Source: Bacillus_BA fengqiuensis (GTDB lineage Bacteria > Bacillota > Bacilli > Bacillales > Bacillaceae_H). From it: DNA of 64,000 bases. The stretch is taken from assembly GCA_030813035.1 (NCBI GenBank), contig JAUSTV010000005.1. One strand, given 5' to 3'. Made by a program: the position numbers and the translations under genes. Positions within the stretch are counted from its first letter, which is position 1. Each line of letters starts with the position of its first letter. The notes below the pieces were generated by a model that was not told the origin of the DNA, made no database searches, and was given only the letters and a program-made list of their open reading frames with translations. Positions 33,607 to 43,121 of the stretch are shown one piece after another.

Positions 33607-35674
33607 AATGTTTAAACTCTCCTTCATTACGCGGAATATAAGGGGTTTCATGAAGTGCCACGTCTTGGTTTTTCAGCACCTTAATCCAAATGCGGACAGC
33701 CGATACTAAAACAGCCAGTACAACTAGCATAAAAATTCCACAAAGCGCCGCATCGACATAGTCATTCATAATGATTTGCTTCATTTGTTCCATATTAGCA
33801 GCAGGAGCGAGTACTTTTCCTTCATCCATTGCTCCCTTAAACACGTTTGCGTGGGCCAAAAAACCAATTTTCGGATTTTCATGGAATAATTTTTGCCATC
33901 CTGCCGTCATGGTGACAATTAAAATCCAGGTTGTTGGTATAAGTGTAACCCACACGTACGCTTTTTTGCCCATTTTAAATAGGATCGTTGTACCAAGCAA
34001 CAGCGCAATTCCTGCCAGCATCTGGTTGGCAATACCAAATAGCGGCCACAATGTGTTGATGCCTCCAAGCGGGTCGATCACCCCTTGATACAGGAAGTAA
34101 CCCCAACCAACTACACATAGAGCTGTAGCCAGCATATTGGCAGGAAGTGATTCAGTTTTCCCAAGCGGTTTATACACATGAGCTAGAATATCTTGGATCA
34201 TAAACCGTCCCACACGGGTGCCGGCATCGATGGTCGTTAAAATAAATAATGCTTCGAATAAAATCGCGAAATGATACCAAAACGCCATTAAAGCTTGACC
34301 GCCAATTACTTTAGAAAAAATAACGGCCATTCCGATTGCCAGAGTCGGTGCTCCTCCCGTGCGCGATAAAACCGTTTCTTCCCCTACATTATCCGCCAGC
34401 TGAGTTAAGTCGTCAGGAGAAACGGCAAAGCCCCAGCTGGAAATCGTCTGAGCAGCTTGAATCGCATCTTGTCCAATCACCGCTGGCGGACTGTTAATGG
34501 CAAAATAAGTTCCAGGTGTCAGTACGCAGGCTGCAATCATCGCCATAACGGCTACAAATGATTCTGTCAGCATCGCTCCGTATCCAATTGGACGTGCATG
34601 CGTTTCCCTCTCAATCATTTTCGGTGTTGTACCTGATGACACAAGAGCATGGAAACCAGATACGGCACCGCAAGCAATCGTTATGAATAAAAACGGAAAT
34701 AAATTTCCGGCAAACACGGGGCCAGTTCCATCCACAAATTGTGTGACGGCTGGCATTTCTAAGTTTGGTGCAACGACTAGAATCCCTAAAGCAAGCCCTA
34801 AAATTGTTCCAACTTTCAAAAAGGTGCTTAAGTAATCACGAGGTGCCAACAGCAGCCAAACAGGCAATACGGAGGCGATGAACCCATATACAATCAACAT
34901 GATGGCAATCGTTTCTCCTTTAAAGGTAAACATGCTTGCCAACGTAGGATTCTCTGCTACATACTGACCGCCAACGATGGAAAGAAGCAGCAGCACAACC
35001 CCGATAGCCGAGCCTTCTCCTACCCTTCCCGGACGAATGTAACGCATGTAGATTCCCATAAAAACGGCAATTGGAATCGTCGCCGCAATCGTAAACATTC
35101 CCCACGGACTTCCTACAAGCGCTTTCACAACAACAAGCGCTAAAACCGCTAATAAAATAATCATAATACCTAAAATGCCAATCATTGCGATAAGCCCGGT
35201 AACAGGTCCAATCTCTTCCTTGATCATTTCTCCAAGGGATTTACCTTTTCGACGCATGGAGCCAAATAAAATGATAAAATCTTGAACAGCCCCAGCCAAT
35301 ACAACCCCAACTACAATCCATATTGTTCCCGGCAAATATCCCATTTGAGCGGCTAAGATCGGTCCGACAAGCGGTCCTGCTCCGGCAATTGCCGCAAAGT
35401 GATGACCAAACAATACCCATTTGTTGGTGGGAACATAATCCTTTCCATCGCTGTGAGTTTCAGCAGGCGTTTGACGGCTGTCATCCAATTGGAACACCTT
35501 TTGTGCAATAAACTTACTGTAAAAACGATAGGCAACCGCATAGACGGAAACAGCAGCTGTCAATAACCAAATAGCGTTAATTGTTTCCCCCCTGTTTAGC
35601 GCTAAAACCCCAAAACAGAAAGCACCGAGAGCTGAAATCACACCCCAAATCAGAATAGATTTTAATGCCTTCAT
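33599..35674 (-). CDS. cstA: Carbon starvation protein CstA (peptide/pyruvate transporter)
   Basis: The protein has 691 residues and about 16 hydrophobic segments. The conserved CstA blocks are seen in order: FGHHFAAIAGAGPLVGPILAAQMGYLPGTIWIVVGVVLAGAVQD, CGAVSGFHALVSSGTTPKMIE, GGAPTLAIGMAVIFSK and the C-terminal FGIANQMLAGIALLLGTTILFKMG. E. coli CstA is implicated in peptide and pyruvate uptake during starvation. Here it forms a two-gene operon with ybdD. No regulatory gene (for example a LytS/LytR-type pair) is adjacent. Confidence 0.95.
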   Translation of the reverse strand: MKALKSILIWGVISALGAFCFGVLALNRGETINAIWLLTAAVSVYAVAYRFYSKFIAQKVFQLDDSRQTPAETHSDGKDYVPTNKWVLFGHHFAAIAGAGPLVGPILAAQMGYLPGTIWIVVGVVLAGAVQDFIILFGSMRRKGKSLGEMIKEEIGPVTGLIAMIGILGIMIILLAVLALVVVKALVGSPWGMFTIAATIPIAVFMGIYMRYIRPGRVGEGSAIGVVLLLLSIVGGQYVAENPTLASMFTFKGETIAIMLIVYGFIASVLPVWLLLAPRDYLSTFLKVGTILGLALGILVVAPNLEMPAVTQFVDGTGPVFAGNLFPFLFITIACGAVSGFHALVSSGTTPKMIERETHARPIGYGAMLTESFVAVMAMIAACVLTPGTYFAINSPPAVIGQDAIQAAQTISSWGFAVSPDDLTQLADNVGEETVLSRTGGAPTLAIGMAVIFSKVIGGQALMAFWYHFAILFEALFILTTIDAGTRVGRFMIQDILAHVYKPLGKTESLPANMLATALCVVGWGYFLYQGVIDPLGGINTLWPLFGIANQMLAGIALLLGTTILFKMGKKAYVWVTLIPTTWILIVTMTAGWQKLFHENPKIGFLAHANVFKGAMDEGKVLAPAANMEQMKQIIMNDYVDAALCGIFMLVVLAVLVSAVRIWIKVLKNQDVALHETPYIPRNEGEFKHYA

Positions 35675-35873
35675 TTATACTCCCCCTTCATGATATGTCT
35701 CAGAAAATATTATACCAAATTTTCTGAATTTTTCACCAATATTTTCCTGCAATGAATGTTTTAGGAGTTAACATGAAGGAAGTACGTATACAATTGAAGA
35801 GATGACATTAAAACTGTAAAACCAAACTAGTCAATCGTCAACGTCTGCGTGACCTGCATCCTGCAGAACTCAA
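35675..35873. other. Intergenic region upstream of cstA
   Basis: About 200 bp containing the cstA promoter region and the end of the amidohydrolase unit. I see no further gene. Confidence 0.5.
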
Positions 35874-35899
35874 CCATCAGTGGATCTCCCCACTGATGG
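35874..35899 (-). terminator. Terminator of the amidohydrolase gene
   Basis: CCATCAGTGG / CCACTGATGG with a 6-base loop, 13 bp downstream of the stop codon. The T run is weak on the minus strand and better on the plus strand. Confidence 0.55.
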
Positions 35900-35912
35900 A
35901 AGTTTTCTTTAG

Positions 35913-37121
35913 TTACTGCCCGAAAGCTTGTTTCCCTTTATAAAACACCATTCGATTAGTTACTCCTCTCGCTACCGCTTCGGCTGAACAAGAGGCATTT
36001 ACCAACACAAAACTTGCTTCATCTCCGATTTTCGGCCAGAGCTGGTTTCCTTCATCATCAAGAGAAAGTTTTCCTCCCGTCACAAAGGTAAGTGATTTGG
36101 CCAGCAGACGTTCGCTGATCCAATTGAATCTCTCAGCCAATCTTCTCGCCTTTTCCAGCATATCTCCCGTTCCAATCGGGAACCAATGGTCAGTAATACT
36201 GTCATTCCCTAAAGAAACCTGTATTCCATTTTCATAAAGAAGAGGAATGGGCGGCCCGGGCAAATCAATGGGAACAGCTGAAGTTAAATCCATTTTCATT
36301 TCTTGAAAGAGATGGATCATTTCAGCCAGCTCCTCTTCAGGAATATCACCTAATGCATAGCCGTGACTAATGGTAATTTTCCCTTCCAATCCTGCTTCTT
36401 TTCCTAACGCTGCCAATCTCTTCATTGTATATGTACCGAGATGCCCCCGGTCATGGAGATGCAAATCAATGCCCGCGTCGAATTGTATCGCAATATCTAC
36501 CATCGCATGAAGAGATTTCTCTATATCTTCATCAAACGTCGCCGGATCGACCCCTCCTACAAGATGAGCTCCGTTTCTCATTGCCTCTTTCATCAGCCCT
36601 ACACTATTGCTGCGCAGTAGCCCATGCTGTGGAAATGCGACGATTTCTCCAGAGATTTTGTCTGCATAATTTTCGAGCGCACGTTTAGTTGCTTCCAGAT
36701 TATAAAGCTCGCTCACCGGTTCAATGTTACAATGTGTCCGTACCTTTACCGCCCCATTTTCACCCAGCAATGTAAGAATCTTTTCGGCTCTTTCTTGTGC
36801 CACTTCACGTAATTGCGGCAGCAATTTTTGCTCTTCCCTTACTCGTTTAAAGCGATTTCCGATGGTAGGCGCTTTCCACTCTCCGCCAAAATATGTCTTA
36901 TCGAGGTGAATATGCTTTTCCTCAAAAGCGGGAAGAATGAGCATCCCTTTTCCATCCAAAGCATTTGTATCAAACGATCGTTTTTCTGATGCTGGCTTTA
37001 TTTGTTCAATTTTCCCTTCAGACAACAGAAGATCGTAAAGTTCCGTTTTCGTTCCTGCAATTTCTCCTTCTTCATATTCATAACCTGTTTCCAGCCTTAC
37101 ATTTTTGATCCATTGACTCAA
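35913..37121 (-). CDS. Amidohydrolase, cytosine deaminase-like
   Basis: The protein has 402 residues if the TTG at 37121 is used, which follows AAAAAGGAGTG; an earlier in-frame TTG at 37151 precedes that ribosome site. The amidohydrolase metal motifs are visible: EKHIHLDKTYFG (HxH), DLHLHDRGHLG, ITISHGYALG and LGNDSITDHWF (Asp). These match CodA/D-aminoacylase-like deaminases acting on cyclic amidines or N-heterocycles. A His-Leu-Asp-Lys context (HLDKT) is common in cytosine/creatinine deaminases. No nucleobase transporter is near, so the substrate is open. Confidence 0.82.
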   Translation of the reverse strand: MSQWIKNVRLETGYEYEEGEIAGTKTELYDLLLSEGKIEQIKPASEKRSFDTNALDGKGMLILPAFEEKHIHLDKTYFGGEWKAPTIGNRFKRVREEQKLLPQLREVAQERAEKILTLLGENGAVKVRTHCNIEPVSELYNLEATKRALENYADKISGEIVAFPQHGLLRSNSVGLMKEAMRNGAHLVGGVDPATFDEDIEKSLHAMVDIAIQFDAGIDLHLHDRGHLGTYTMKRLAALGKEAGLEGKITISHGYALGDIPEEELAEMIHLFQEMKMDLTSAVPIDLPGPPIPLLYENGIQVSLGNDSITDHWFPIGTGDMLEKARRLAERFNWISERLLAKSLTFVTGGKLSLDDEGNQLWPKIGDEASFVLVNASCSAEAVARGVTNRMVFYKGKQAFGQ

Positions 37122-37591
37122 CTTGGAATCACTCCTTTTTATTTCAACCAATCATACACAACTCTTAACTTCTTTAGAATCGGAAAAATTCCTCCTTATC
37201 CATCACGACCCTTTTCCAATTCATGCCCCATCATGAGTATTCCATCTCCTCTTTTTTAATCAAATAGCTATGCTAAAGTCTAGTGTTGATTTTTGACTCA
37301 TTTGAAAGAAACGAAAGGAAATCCTATTGATTAATTAAGATCATCCCAAGGATTCCCCTTCACACTTTCTAAAAGAGACTATAAGCATATGTCTTTCGTT
37401 TTCATACAGAAGATAAAATTATTCATAAAAAAATGCCTGACTCCCCCGTATTTGTGCAAGATCAACTACAGGAATATCAGGCAACGTATCATCGATGTAT
37501 ATTCATTTAGCTATTTACTTTATTATTCCAAATATGTATTTCAATGTTCCTTGTAATTTCCGAGAATACTCTCTGTTCCTTATAAACCAGC
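37122..37591. other. Non-coding stretch
   Basis: No convincing gene. It contains a short imperfect hairpin (TGCCTGACT ... ATATCAGGCA, about 37429-37487) and the promoter region of the amidohydrolase gene. Confidence 0.45.
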
Positions 37592-37764
37592 TTACACATT
37601 TGGAACATGACAACCCTCAAAAACTCCAGCCCCTCTAATTGATCCATTCATCCTAAGGAACACCAAAGGTTCCCCTGTACCGACCACTTTATCATTTTCC
37701 AGCGCTACTAAGAACGGAGATTCTGGCAAAGGAAAGGAATCAAGAGGGGACGGACAGTTTAGTT
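37592..37764 (-). pseudogene. Remnant resembling a GNAT acetyltransferase
   Basis: On the minus strand one frame reads PESPFLVALENDKVVGTG, then EPLVFLRMNGSIRGAGVFEG and CHVPNV before a stop at 37592. The FLVALENDKVVGTG and GVFEGxxVPNV parts resemble the beta-4/beta-5 area of GNAT N-acetyltransferases. There is no start, no acetyl-CoA loop (RGxG/A) and no continuation, so it is a decayed fragment at best. Confidence 0.35.
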
Positions 37765-37836
37765 GACGGGATCATGGTCCCACGCACCCGTACGTCCTAC
37801 CCTGGCTACTGATATAATAGGTCCTATCTAAAAAAG

Positions 37837-37862
37837 GTCAACCAGTAAAAACTGGTTAACCT
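37837..37862. terminator. Small hairpin
   Basis: AACCAGT-AAAAA-ACTGGTT-type stem in the gene-poor region. There is no neighbouring gene for it to terminate, so it may be a relic. Confidence 0.35.
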
Positions 37863-37878
37863 CATAATACGAACGCCA

Positions 37879-37893
37879 CCCGTTTGTTTAAGT
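37879..37893 (+). repeat. 15-bp direct repeat, copy A
   Basis: CCCGTTTGTTTAAGT is found again at 40050-40064. Both copies are followed within about 10 bp by TTCACAAT. The two copies bracket the CBO0543-like and Yellow-like genes. Confidence 0.5.
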
Positions 37894-38029
37894 GAAAATG
37901 TTCACAATTAGGAAACAATTTTATATCAAAATAGAGCCTTGTTTATTCATTGTTTACTTATCTAATTTTCGAATGTCCTAAGTATAACCACCTGCATCAG
38001 AGATAACCTATCTTATGGAGGTGCTAAAC

Positions 38030-38518
38030 ATGGGTCGAAAATTTGAAAAAAACCTTATAAAATTGCTTTATTTCTTTGGTATTAGTTCCTTTATTTGCTT
38101 AATTAAAAAACCACTTGCAAAGGACTGGCTCCTTGTTTTCTTTATAAAAAGTTATTATGCATCATTGGTCGATAAACTGGTTGTAAGTAAAGGCTATATT
38201 AAATATCCCACCCGATTTCCAAAACAAGTTAAAACAAGTGTGGTGTTTGATTACATACTTTTCCCAATTTCTTGTGTCTTTTATAATCAACTGACTAAGG
38301 ATTCTCGCATCCTTCAGTGCCTTTTAAAAGTTCTGTATTTCAGTGTACCGATGACTATTACTGAGCTATGGCTAGAAAAAAATACACAGCTTGTTAAATA
38401 TAAAAAGGGGTGGAATTGGAAAACCACTTTTTATTCGCTTTCTTTTTCCTTTTTATTGGTCAGATTTTCAATGTCTGTTATAAGACGTCTCTTCAATAAT
38501 AAATACGATTTTTCTTAG
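38030..38518 (+). CDS. CBO0543-type small membrane protein
   Basis: The protein has 162 residues from ATG at 38030 with GGAGGTG in front. Four to five hydrophobic helices are visible (LLYFFGISSFICLI, WLLVFFIKSYYASLVD, DYILFPISCVFYNQL, LLKVLYFSVPMTITELWLE and FYSLSFSFLLVRFSMSV). The ITELWLEKNTQLVKYKKGWNWKTTFYS segment looks like the CBO0543 family of Bacillus/Clostridium membrane proteins of unknown function. It is very basic and AT-rich compared with its neighbours. No partner gene is near. Confidence 0.65.
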   Translation: MGRKFEKNLIKLLYFFGISSFICLIKKPLAKDWLLVFFIKSYYASLVDKLVVSKGYIKYPTRFPKQVKTSVVFDYILFPISCVFYNQLTKDSRILQCLLKVLYFSVPMTITELWLEKNTQLVKYKKGWNWKTTFYSLSFSFLLVRFSMSVIRRLFNNKYDFS

Positions 38519-38585
38519 ATGGAGGTTCTTAATCAACAATAAGAGTAAAAAGGATAAGGCATTTCTTCTTCCTTCGTATTATAAA

Positions 38586-38616
38586 TTCAACCAGATATTT
38601 CTGGTTGAACATTTTT
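38586..38616 (+). terminator. Terminator after the CBO0543-like gene
   Basis: TTCAACCAGA / TCTGGTTGAA stem followed by A and seven T on the plus strand. Confidence 0.85.
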
Positions 38617-38709
38617 TTAGCTACAAGAAAAAAGACCGCCGCAGCAATCATCCTCAACCATCACAACAAATGAATTTCCCCCACTTTATGAATATTCCAA
38701 CCATTTTTA

Positions 38710-39807
38710 TTATGAAAAGGTCGGAGCAGGAAATTCATCAATTTTGATACGAAGTAAACTATAAGGTTTCTGTCGTAAGTCTTTTCCATAATGAAATCTA
38801 GGCTGTCGATGTAATTGGTTCACAATGACATACAAATATTGATCTGGACCAATTGAAAAAGTATCCGGCCACAAAATTCTCGGATCATGTGCGATAGTTT
38901 CCATTATGCCATTTGGCAATATCTTACGGATACTGTTGTTTTCATAATCTCCAGCATAAACAGTTCCCTTTGCACCGGTGATCATTCCATCAGACGCACC
39001 TTTTTCTCCCCAATACTCCACATGATAAGGTAAATCCATGTCCGGTATCAATCTGTCTCTTAGGGCTTCTGTTGAGATCGAGAACAAATGACGACTGGTT
39101 AGTGGAGCAAAAAATAATATCTTTCCATCGGGAGAAATCGCAAGACTATCAGACGCCAATCTAAATGGAGAAGTTGAACCGTCTTTGTTTCGATTCATTA
39201 AAATTTGACCTTCTACTTTCGGTAAAAAATAGGGATCGGGTGAAGTTGAATTTGCCCCATTTAACCGTCTAAACGCGTTTCCATTTGATAAATCTACGAC
39301 GATAATAGCTCCTGGTCCTCTTGAAGAAGAATCCGTTATATAGGCATAACCTGCTTTTCCTACACGAAAATCAAAACGGACATCATTGAGATAAGTTGTA
39401 GGCAGGACAACATCTTCTGTAAAGGTATATACTTTTCTTATTGTATTGGTTTCTAAATCAACAGCGACTAATTTTGCCCCCCCTTTAATAGGTTCAGAAA
39501 AATTGGGTGCCGCTGTATCTAATATCCAAAGCGTTCCCCTTCCATCAGCAACTACACTTTGGACACTGATGAAAGTCATTGTGATATTCTCGGGATTAAC
39601 CAAATTGGTTTGTAAATTAGGATAAGGCTGCAATTTATCCTCAACAATTTCCGCCACCGTAAATTTAACATCGTCTCCCCATTTCGGAAAACAAATGAAA
39701 ATACGACCAGTTTCTGAAACAGTAACACCTGTAGGCATAGCCCCATAAAATGCATAAACTAGTTCTAAATTACCGAAATATTTTTCACTAGGTAACATAG
39801 GTTTCAT
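38710..39807 (-). CDS. Yellow/major royal jelly protein-like (L-dopachrome tautomerase-related) protein
   Basis: The protein has 365 residues from ATG at 39807, preceded by GAGGAGG. The sequence follows the MRJP/Yellow beta-propeller pattern: PTGVTVSETGRIFICFPKWGDDVKFTVAEI near the start, SVQSVVADGRGTLWILDTA, YLNDVRFD, AYITDSSSRGPGAIIVVDL, DSLAISPDGKILFFAPLTSRHLFSI and WPDTFSIGPDQYLYVIVNQLHRQPRF. No signal peptide is evident. Bacterial members are annotated as dopachrome tautomerase- or gluconolactonase-related, but the substrate is unknown. It is a single-gene unit. Confidence 0.8.
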   Translation of the reverse strand: MKPMLPSEKYFGNLELVYAFYGAMPTGVTVSETGRIFICFPKWGDDVKFTVAEIVEDKLQPYPNLQTNLVNPENITMTFISVQSVVADGRGTLWILDTAAPNFSEPIKGGAKLVAVDLETNTIRKVYTFTEDVVLPTTYLNDVRFDFRVGKAGYAYITDSSSRGPGAIIVVDLSNGNAFRRLNGANSTSPDPYFLPKVEGQILMNRNKDGSTSPFRLASDSLAISPDGKILFFAPLTSRHLFSISTEALRDRLIPDMDLPYHVEYWGEKGASDGMITGAKGTVYAGDYENNSIRKILPNGIMETIAHDPRILWPDTFSIGPDQYLYVIVNQLHRQPRFHYGKDLRQKPYSLLRIKIDEFPAPTFS

Positions 39808-39825
39808 ATTATCCTCCTCAAGCAT

Positions 39826-40156
39826 TCAAACGGGATATCACCTATATATGATTTATATTTTTTCTAGTGCATGTTTCTTAATAAGTTTTTCTATACGAAA
39901 AGATGATTGAATGGATTGTTTTCGAAATTTAATAAGTCTGTCAGAAGAAAGGAAACATTTTAATTTGAAACGTTAAGCTGTTATAAATAAAAATTGGGAA
40001 AATTATTTTCTTTTTAAACTTTGTGAAGAAATGCACTTAAGCTAAACTGCCCGTTTGTTTAAGTACAAACCTTCACAATCTCTTCTAAACTTTAACATAG
40101 ATATCCAATTTTCTTTAAAGGTGTTATTCCATAAACTGGACCGATTGTTGAACAAG
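39826..40156. other. Intergenic region, no gene seen
   Basis: AT-rich spacer containing direct-repeat copy B (CCCGTTTGTTTAAGT, 40050-40064). A plus-strand open frame at 40055-40282 has no ribosome site or family resemblance. Confidence 0.45.
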
Positions 40157-40185
40157 AAAAATCCTGCATTTCAAACAGGATTTTT
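40157..40185. terminator. Terminator of the RocB-like gene
   Basis: AAAAATCCTG / CAGGATTTTT around a 9-base loop, with T runs on both strands. It is about 100 bp downstream of the RocB-like stop. Confidence 0.6.
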
Positions 40186-40282
40186 GATCAAACTTTGTTT
40201 CAAACCGACACATAGCCAACATTTTAAATACAGCAAAATACCCGCTGCCAACTTGAATATCAAGATAACAACAGGTATATGA

Positions 40283-41971
40283 TTATACACTTAACAGCAT
40301 ATTTTCTTCCTGTTCCAATAATTTAAGCGCGGTTTTACGAATAAGTTCAGGGAGAACATGGAACGTATATGGTTTATATACTCTTTCAGTCCACTTATGT
40401 CCATCTTTTCCGTATACCCCCATGTTTATGGAAGGGATATTCAGCTCACGGATTCCTTTAATCGGAACCGGATAAATCGATTCCCATTCAGGAAAGTTAT
40501 CAATTAACGAACTAATTTCTTCATCCGTTTCATGCAGGGAAAGAAAACTGCCATCCGCTAAATAAGGGAAAAATTTCTTCAAGGCAAATTGTTCGCCCGT
40601 TTGCCGCTCCGCTTCTGCCAATACTTCTTTAATGGATTGAAGAAGCTTTGCATCCCGTTCGTCTTCTTCATTTAAATAGTTATGAGGCAAATAAGGAGGG
40701 GCAAAGAAAATGATGACCCTTGGTTTTTTATCGGGATCGAGATTTTGCAGTGCCTCTACGATTTGAAAACAAAGTTTTCTCGGCTCCATATGCCGGTTGT
40801 CTTGCTGTACTTTTTTGGCCGTCTGAACAGCAGGAATCCCTTTATTCTCCAATTCTTCTATAAAATCCGCCAAACTAGTAACTTCCATGTACCACGAAAG
40901 TTCCTTTCCAGGTAAACCGGTGCGTTTTAAGAATTCCTGGTACTGCTTCAATAAGTGAAACTCCGCATCTGCACACGCTTCTTTTGTAATAACCGTTAGT
41001 TTGTCCATTACTTCTTTAGCGGTCGATTCATAAAGAAAATAGTTGAAATATAAATAGCTGCTTGTCGCTGTCTGCACGGTATAGAATTCTTTATTATCAC
41101 GCTGCTGCAAACATGTTGGCGGAAGCGTCAATTCTCCTTCAATATTTTCTGCCAAATCCAAATTATTGTGGATACGGCGTGTGATTTCTGCCCCAATAAA
41201 ATTCGGATCAAGGCTTGAAAGCGTATCACCGACATGGGACTCCCGCCCATATATATAAAAGCTTGGAAGAATCTTGCCTGCTGCCCCTGTATAAATGTAT
41301 CGGTGAGAATCTCCCTCATAAAGGGGCGTAATGAAGTCATCATTTATAGCGGATACATAATTCAATCCGTGCTCCTCTTTTAACCTTTTCAACTCTGAAA
41401 TGGCAGAAATCATACCTTTATGCTGGCTTTCTTCGTCAGGATTGAGCATCAATAGAATATTTCCTGTAAGCCCTTCCAATTTTTCGGTGAAGTACAATAC
41501 ATTCGCCAGGTGGACGGCCGCTCCGCTTTTCATATCCACAGACCCTCTTCCAAACAGCCAATCTCCTGATTGCGCATCTGCTTGTGCTTCCTTATCCAGC
41601 TCATAGGTGGCAAAGAATGCTTCTAACACATCAGGATTTAACGCCTGAGACTTTAAATGACCGAAATCTTCGATTCCTACCGTATCAATATGAGAATGGA
41701 AAATGACGGTCTTACTGGATGCTTTTTTCCCTTTCACTAAAGCGAAGACATTTTTTCTTCCAACTGCATCATTCGGTACAGCCTGTTCCCATACCAACTC
41801 TGGATTTTGTTGAAAATAAGGAAAGCTTTGAAGCACTTCTTTAATAGAATCGGCTATTGCCCCTTCTCCTTCCGTCCCGTTAATGCTTTTGATTCCTACT
41901 AAATGACGCGTCAAAAACTCAGCCTGTTCAGGTATATTCATTGTCCGAAGTTGTTGATACATCCACATCAT
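40283..41971 (-). CDS. RocB-like M20 peptidase (arginine-utilisation type)
   Basis: The protein has 562 residues, close to the length of B. subtilis RocB. M20 metal-site motifs are seen in TVIFHSHIDTVG (HxD), FGRGSVDMKSGAAVHLAN (the bridging Asp), MLNPDEESQHKGM (Glu pair) and DGHKWTERVYKPYTFHVLPEL (late His). Start at ATGATG (41971) behind GAGTGGGGA. RocB belongs to the arginine/ornithine regulon, but its reaction is not settled. No roc genes or RocR site are seen here; an IclR regulator lies directly upstream on the same strand and is the likely controller. It may act on a peptide or N-acyl amino acid. Confidence 0.85.
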   Translation of the reverse strand: MMWMYQQLRTMNIPEQAEFLTRHLVGIKSINGTEGEGAIADSIKEVLQSFPYFQQNPELVWEQAVPNDAVGRKNVFALVKGKKASSKTVIFHSHIDTVGIEDFGHLKSQALNPDVLEAFFATYELDKEAQADAQSGDWLFGRGSVDMKSGAAVHLANVLYFTEKLEGLTGNILLMLNPDEESQHKGMISAISELKRLKEEHGLNYVSAINDDFITPLYEGDSHRYIYTGAAGKILPSFYIYGRESHVGDTLSSLDPNFIGAEITRRIHNNLDLAENIEGELTLPPTCLQQRDNKEFYTVQTATSSYLYFNYFLYESTAKEVMDKLTVITKEACADAEFHLLKQYQEFLKRTGLPGKELSWYMEVTSLADFIEELENKGIPAVQTAKKVQQDNRHMEPRKLCFQIVEALQNLDPDKKPRVIIFFAPPYLPHNYLNEEDERDAKLLQSIKEVLAEAERQTGEQFALKKFFPYLADGSFLSLHETDEEISSLIDNFPEWESIYPVPIKGIRELNIPSINMGVYGKDGHKWTERVYKPYTFHVLPELIRKTALKLLEQEENMLLSV

Positions 41972-42090
41972 TCCCCACTCTCTTTTTCCGTATAGCGGAA
42001 GCGTTTTCTATTTTCATCTCTAATTAAAATATAATCCATCCAGAAAATTTTGTCATTCTTTTTTATGGCTGTCTTGAAAAAAATAGCCAT

Positions 42091-42133
42091 AAAAAAGGAG
42101 ACATGGTTGTTCTTTAACCATGTCTCCTTTTTT
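42091..42133 (-). terminator. Terminator of the second IclR gene
   Basis: AAAAAAGGAGACATGGTT / AACCATGTCTCCTTTTTT perfect 18-bp stem, 8 bp after the IclR stop. Confidence 0.88.
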
Positions 42134-42141
42134 AAATAAAA

Positions 42142-42879
42142 TTAGAACTTCCCTATTCTTACGGATACTTCCTGGGCTGCTTGTTTCACTTTTTCAATTA
42201 AAAGAGGCAGGCGCTCCTGTGTAAAACGAAAGCTCGGTGCATTGATACTGACTGAGGCGAACACTTTATTGGCGTAGCCAAAGATCGGTGCAGAAACGGA
42301 CGCTGTCCCTTCTGTCCGTTCTCCTTCACTAATGGCATATCCGGCTTCTCGAATCTCCGAAATTTCTATTCGTGCCGCTTCTTTCTCATCACCTGTTAAA
42401 CCAAGCTTCTGAAGTATTTGCTCTCTTTCTTCTTCTTTTAAATAAGCCAAAATCGCTTTATTGGGTGCTCCTACATTTAAGGGGCTTCGTATCCCCAATG
42501 TTTCAGCTATTCGGACCTTTAATGGACTATCCACGATTTCAATCGTAATGCCGTGGGTTCCGTCCTGAATGTTTAAGTAAATACTTTCTTCTACATCCAA
42601 AGCCAAACTTTCCATTACCGGACGTGCTGCTGTTCGAAAGTCGATGCTGTCAAGAACTTGCAGCCCAATCTCCATCCAAATATAACCCGCTTTATAATGC
42701 TTGGTGTTCGGATTTTGCATCACAAGCCCATGGTCCATTAACGAACTCAGCAAGCGATGCATCGTGCTTAAAGGTAATTCTGTCCGTTCTGCCAAATCCG
42801 TGATGGACCAATCCGTTTTATGCGGATCGGAGACTAAAATCTTAATAATATGCATGGCGCGGTCGATTGATTGAACCAT
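42142..42879 (-). CDS. IclR-family regulator
   Basis: The protein has 245 residues. An N-terminal helix-turn-helix (ITDLAERTELPLSTMHRLLSSLMDHGLV) and the IclR effector domain (IRSPLNVGAPNKAILAYL, SEGERTEGTASVSAPIFGYANKVFASVSI) are present. The usual Cys/Thr of the ligand pocket is replaced in places (GAPNKA, where others have GSTGKA). It is distinct from the IclR protein at 19171-19917. It is separated from the RocB-like gene by a perfect terminator, so it is probably monocistronic. Its target is unknown. Confidence 0.88.
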   Translation of the reverse strand: MVQSIDRAMHIIKILVSDPHKTDWSITDLAERTELPLSTMHRLLSSLMDHGLVMQNPNTKHYKAGYIWMEIGLQVLDSIDFRTAARPVMESLALDVEESIYLNIQDGTHGITIEIVDSPLKVRIAETLGIRSPLNVGAPNKAILAYLKEEEREQILQKLGLTGDEKEAARIEISEIREAGYAISEGERTEGTASVSAPIFGYANKVFASVSINAPSFRFTQERLPLLIEKVKQAAQEVSVRIGKF

Positions 42880-43121
42880 CTGCTTTTCTCCTATACTCCC
42901 AAAATAGTTATTGAATAATTATACTATTTTTCTATAGGTATATACAACGATGATTCAACTCTTTCCCTTCGATTTGATTTCTATTCCATCAGAAGATTCC
43001 TCACCTATTGGGCCATGAGTTCTCTCCATTATAACTCTTCGTTGGCAATCATCGTTTGCTTTTGTAAAATGAATATAAGAGAACTAGTAAATTCAAAGGG
43101 TGTAACGGAGGCAAGCAACGC

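Noticed and set aside
40055..40282. Plus-strand open frame of 75 codons
   Set aside because: It spans a terminator hairpin and has no ribosome site.
43042..43060. Possible sigma-54 promoter (TTGGCA ... TTTGC) upstream of 43122
   Set aside because: GG and GC are 14 bases apart instead of 12, which sigma-54 does not tolerate.
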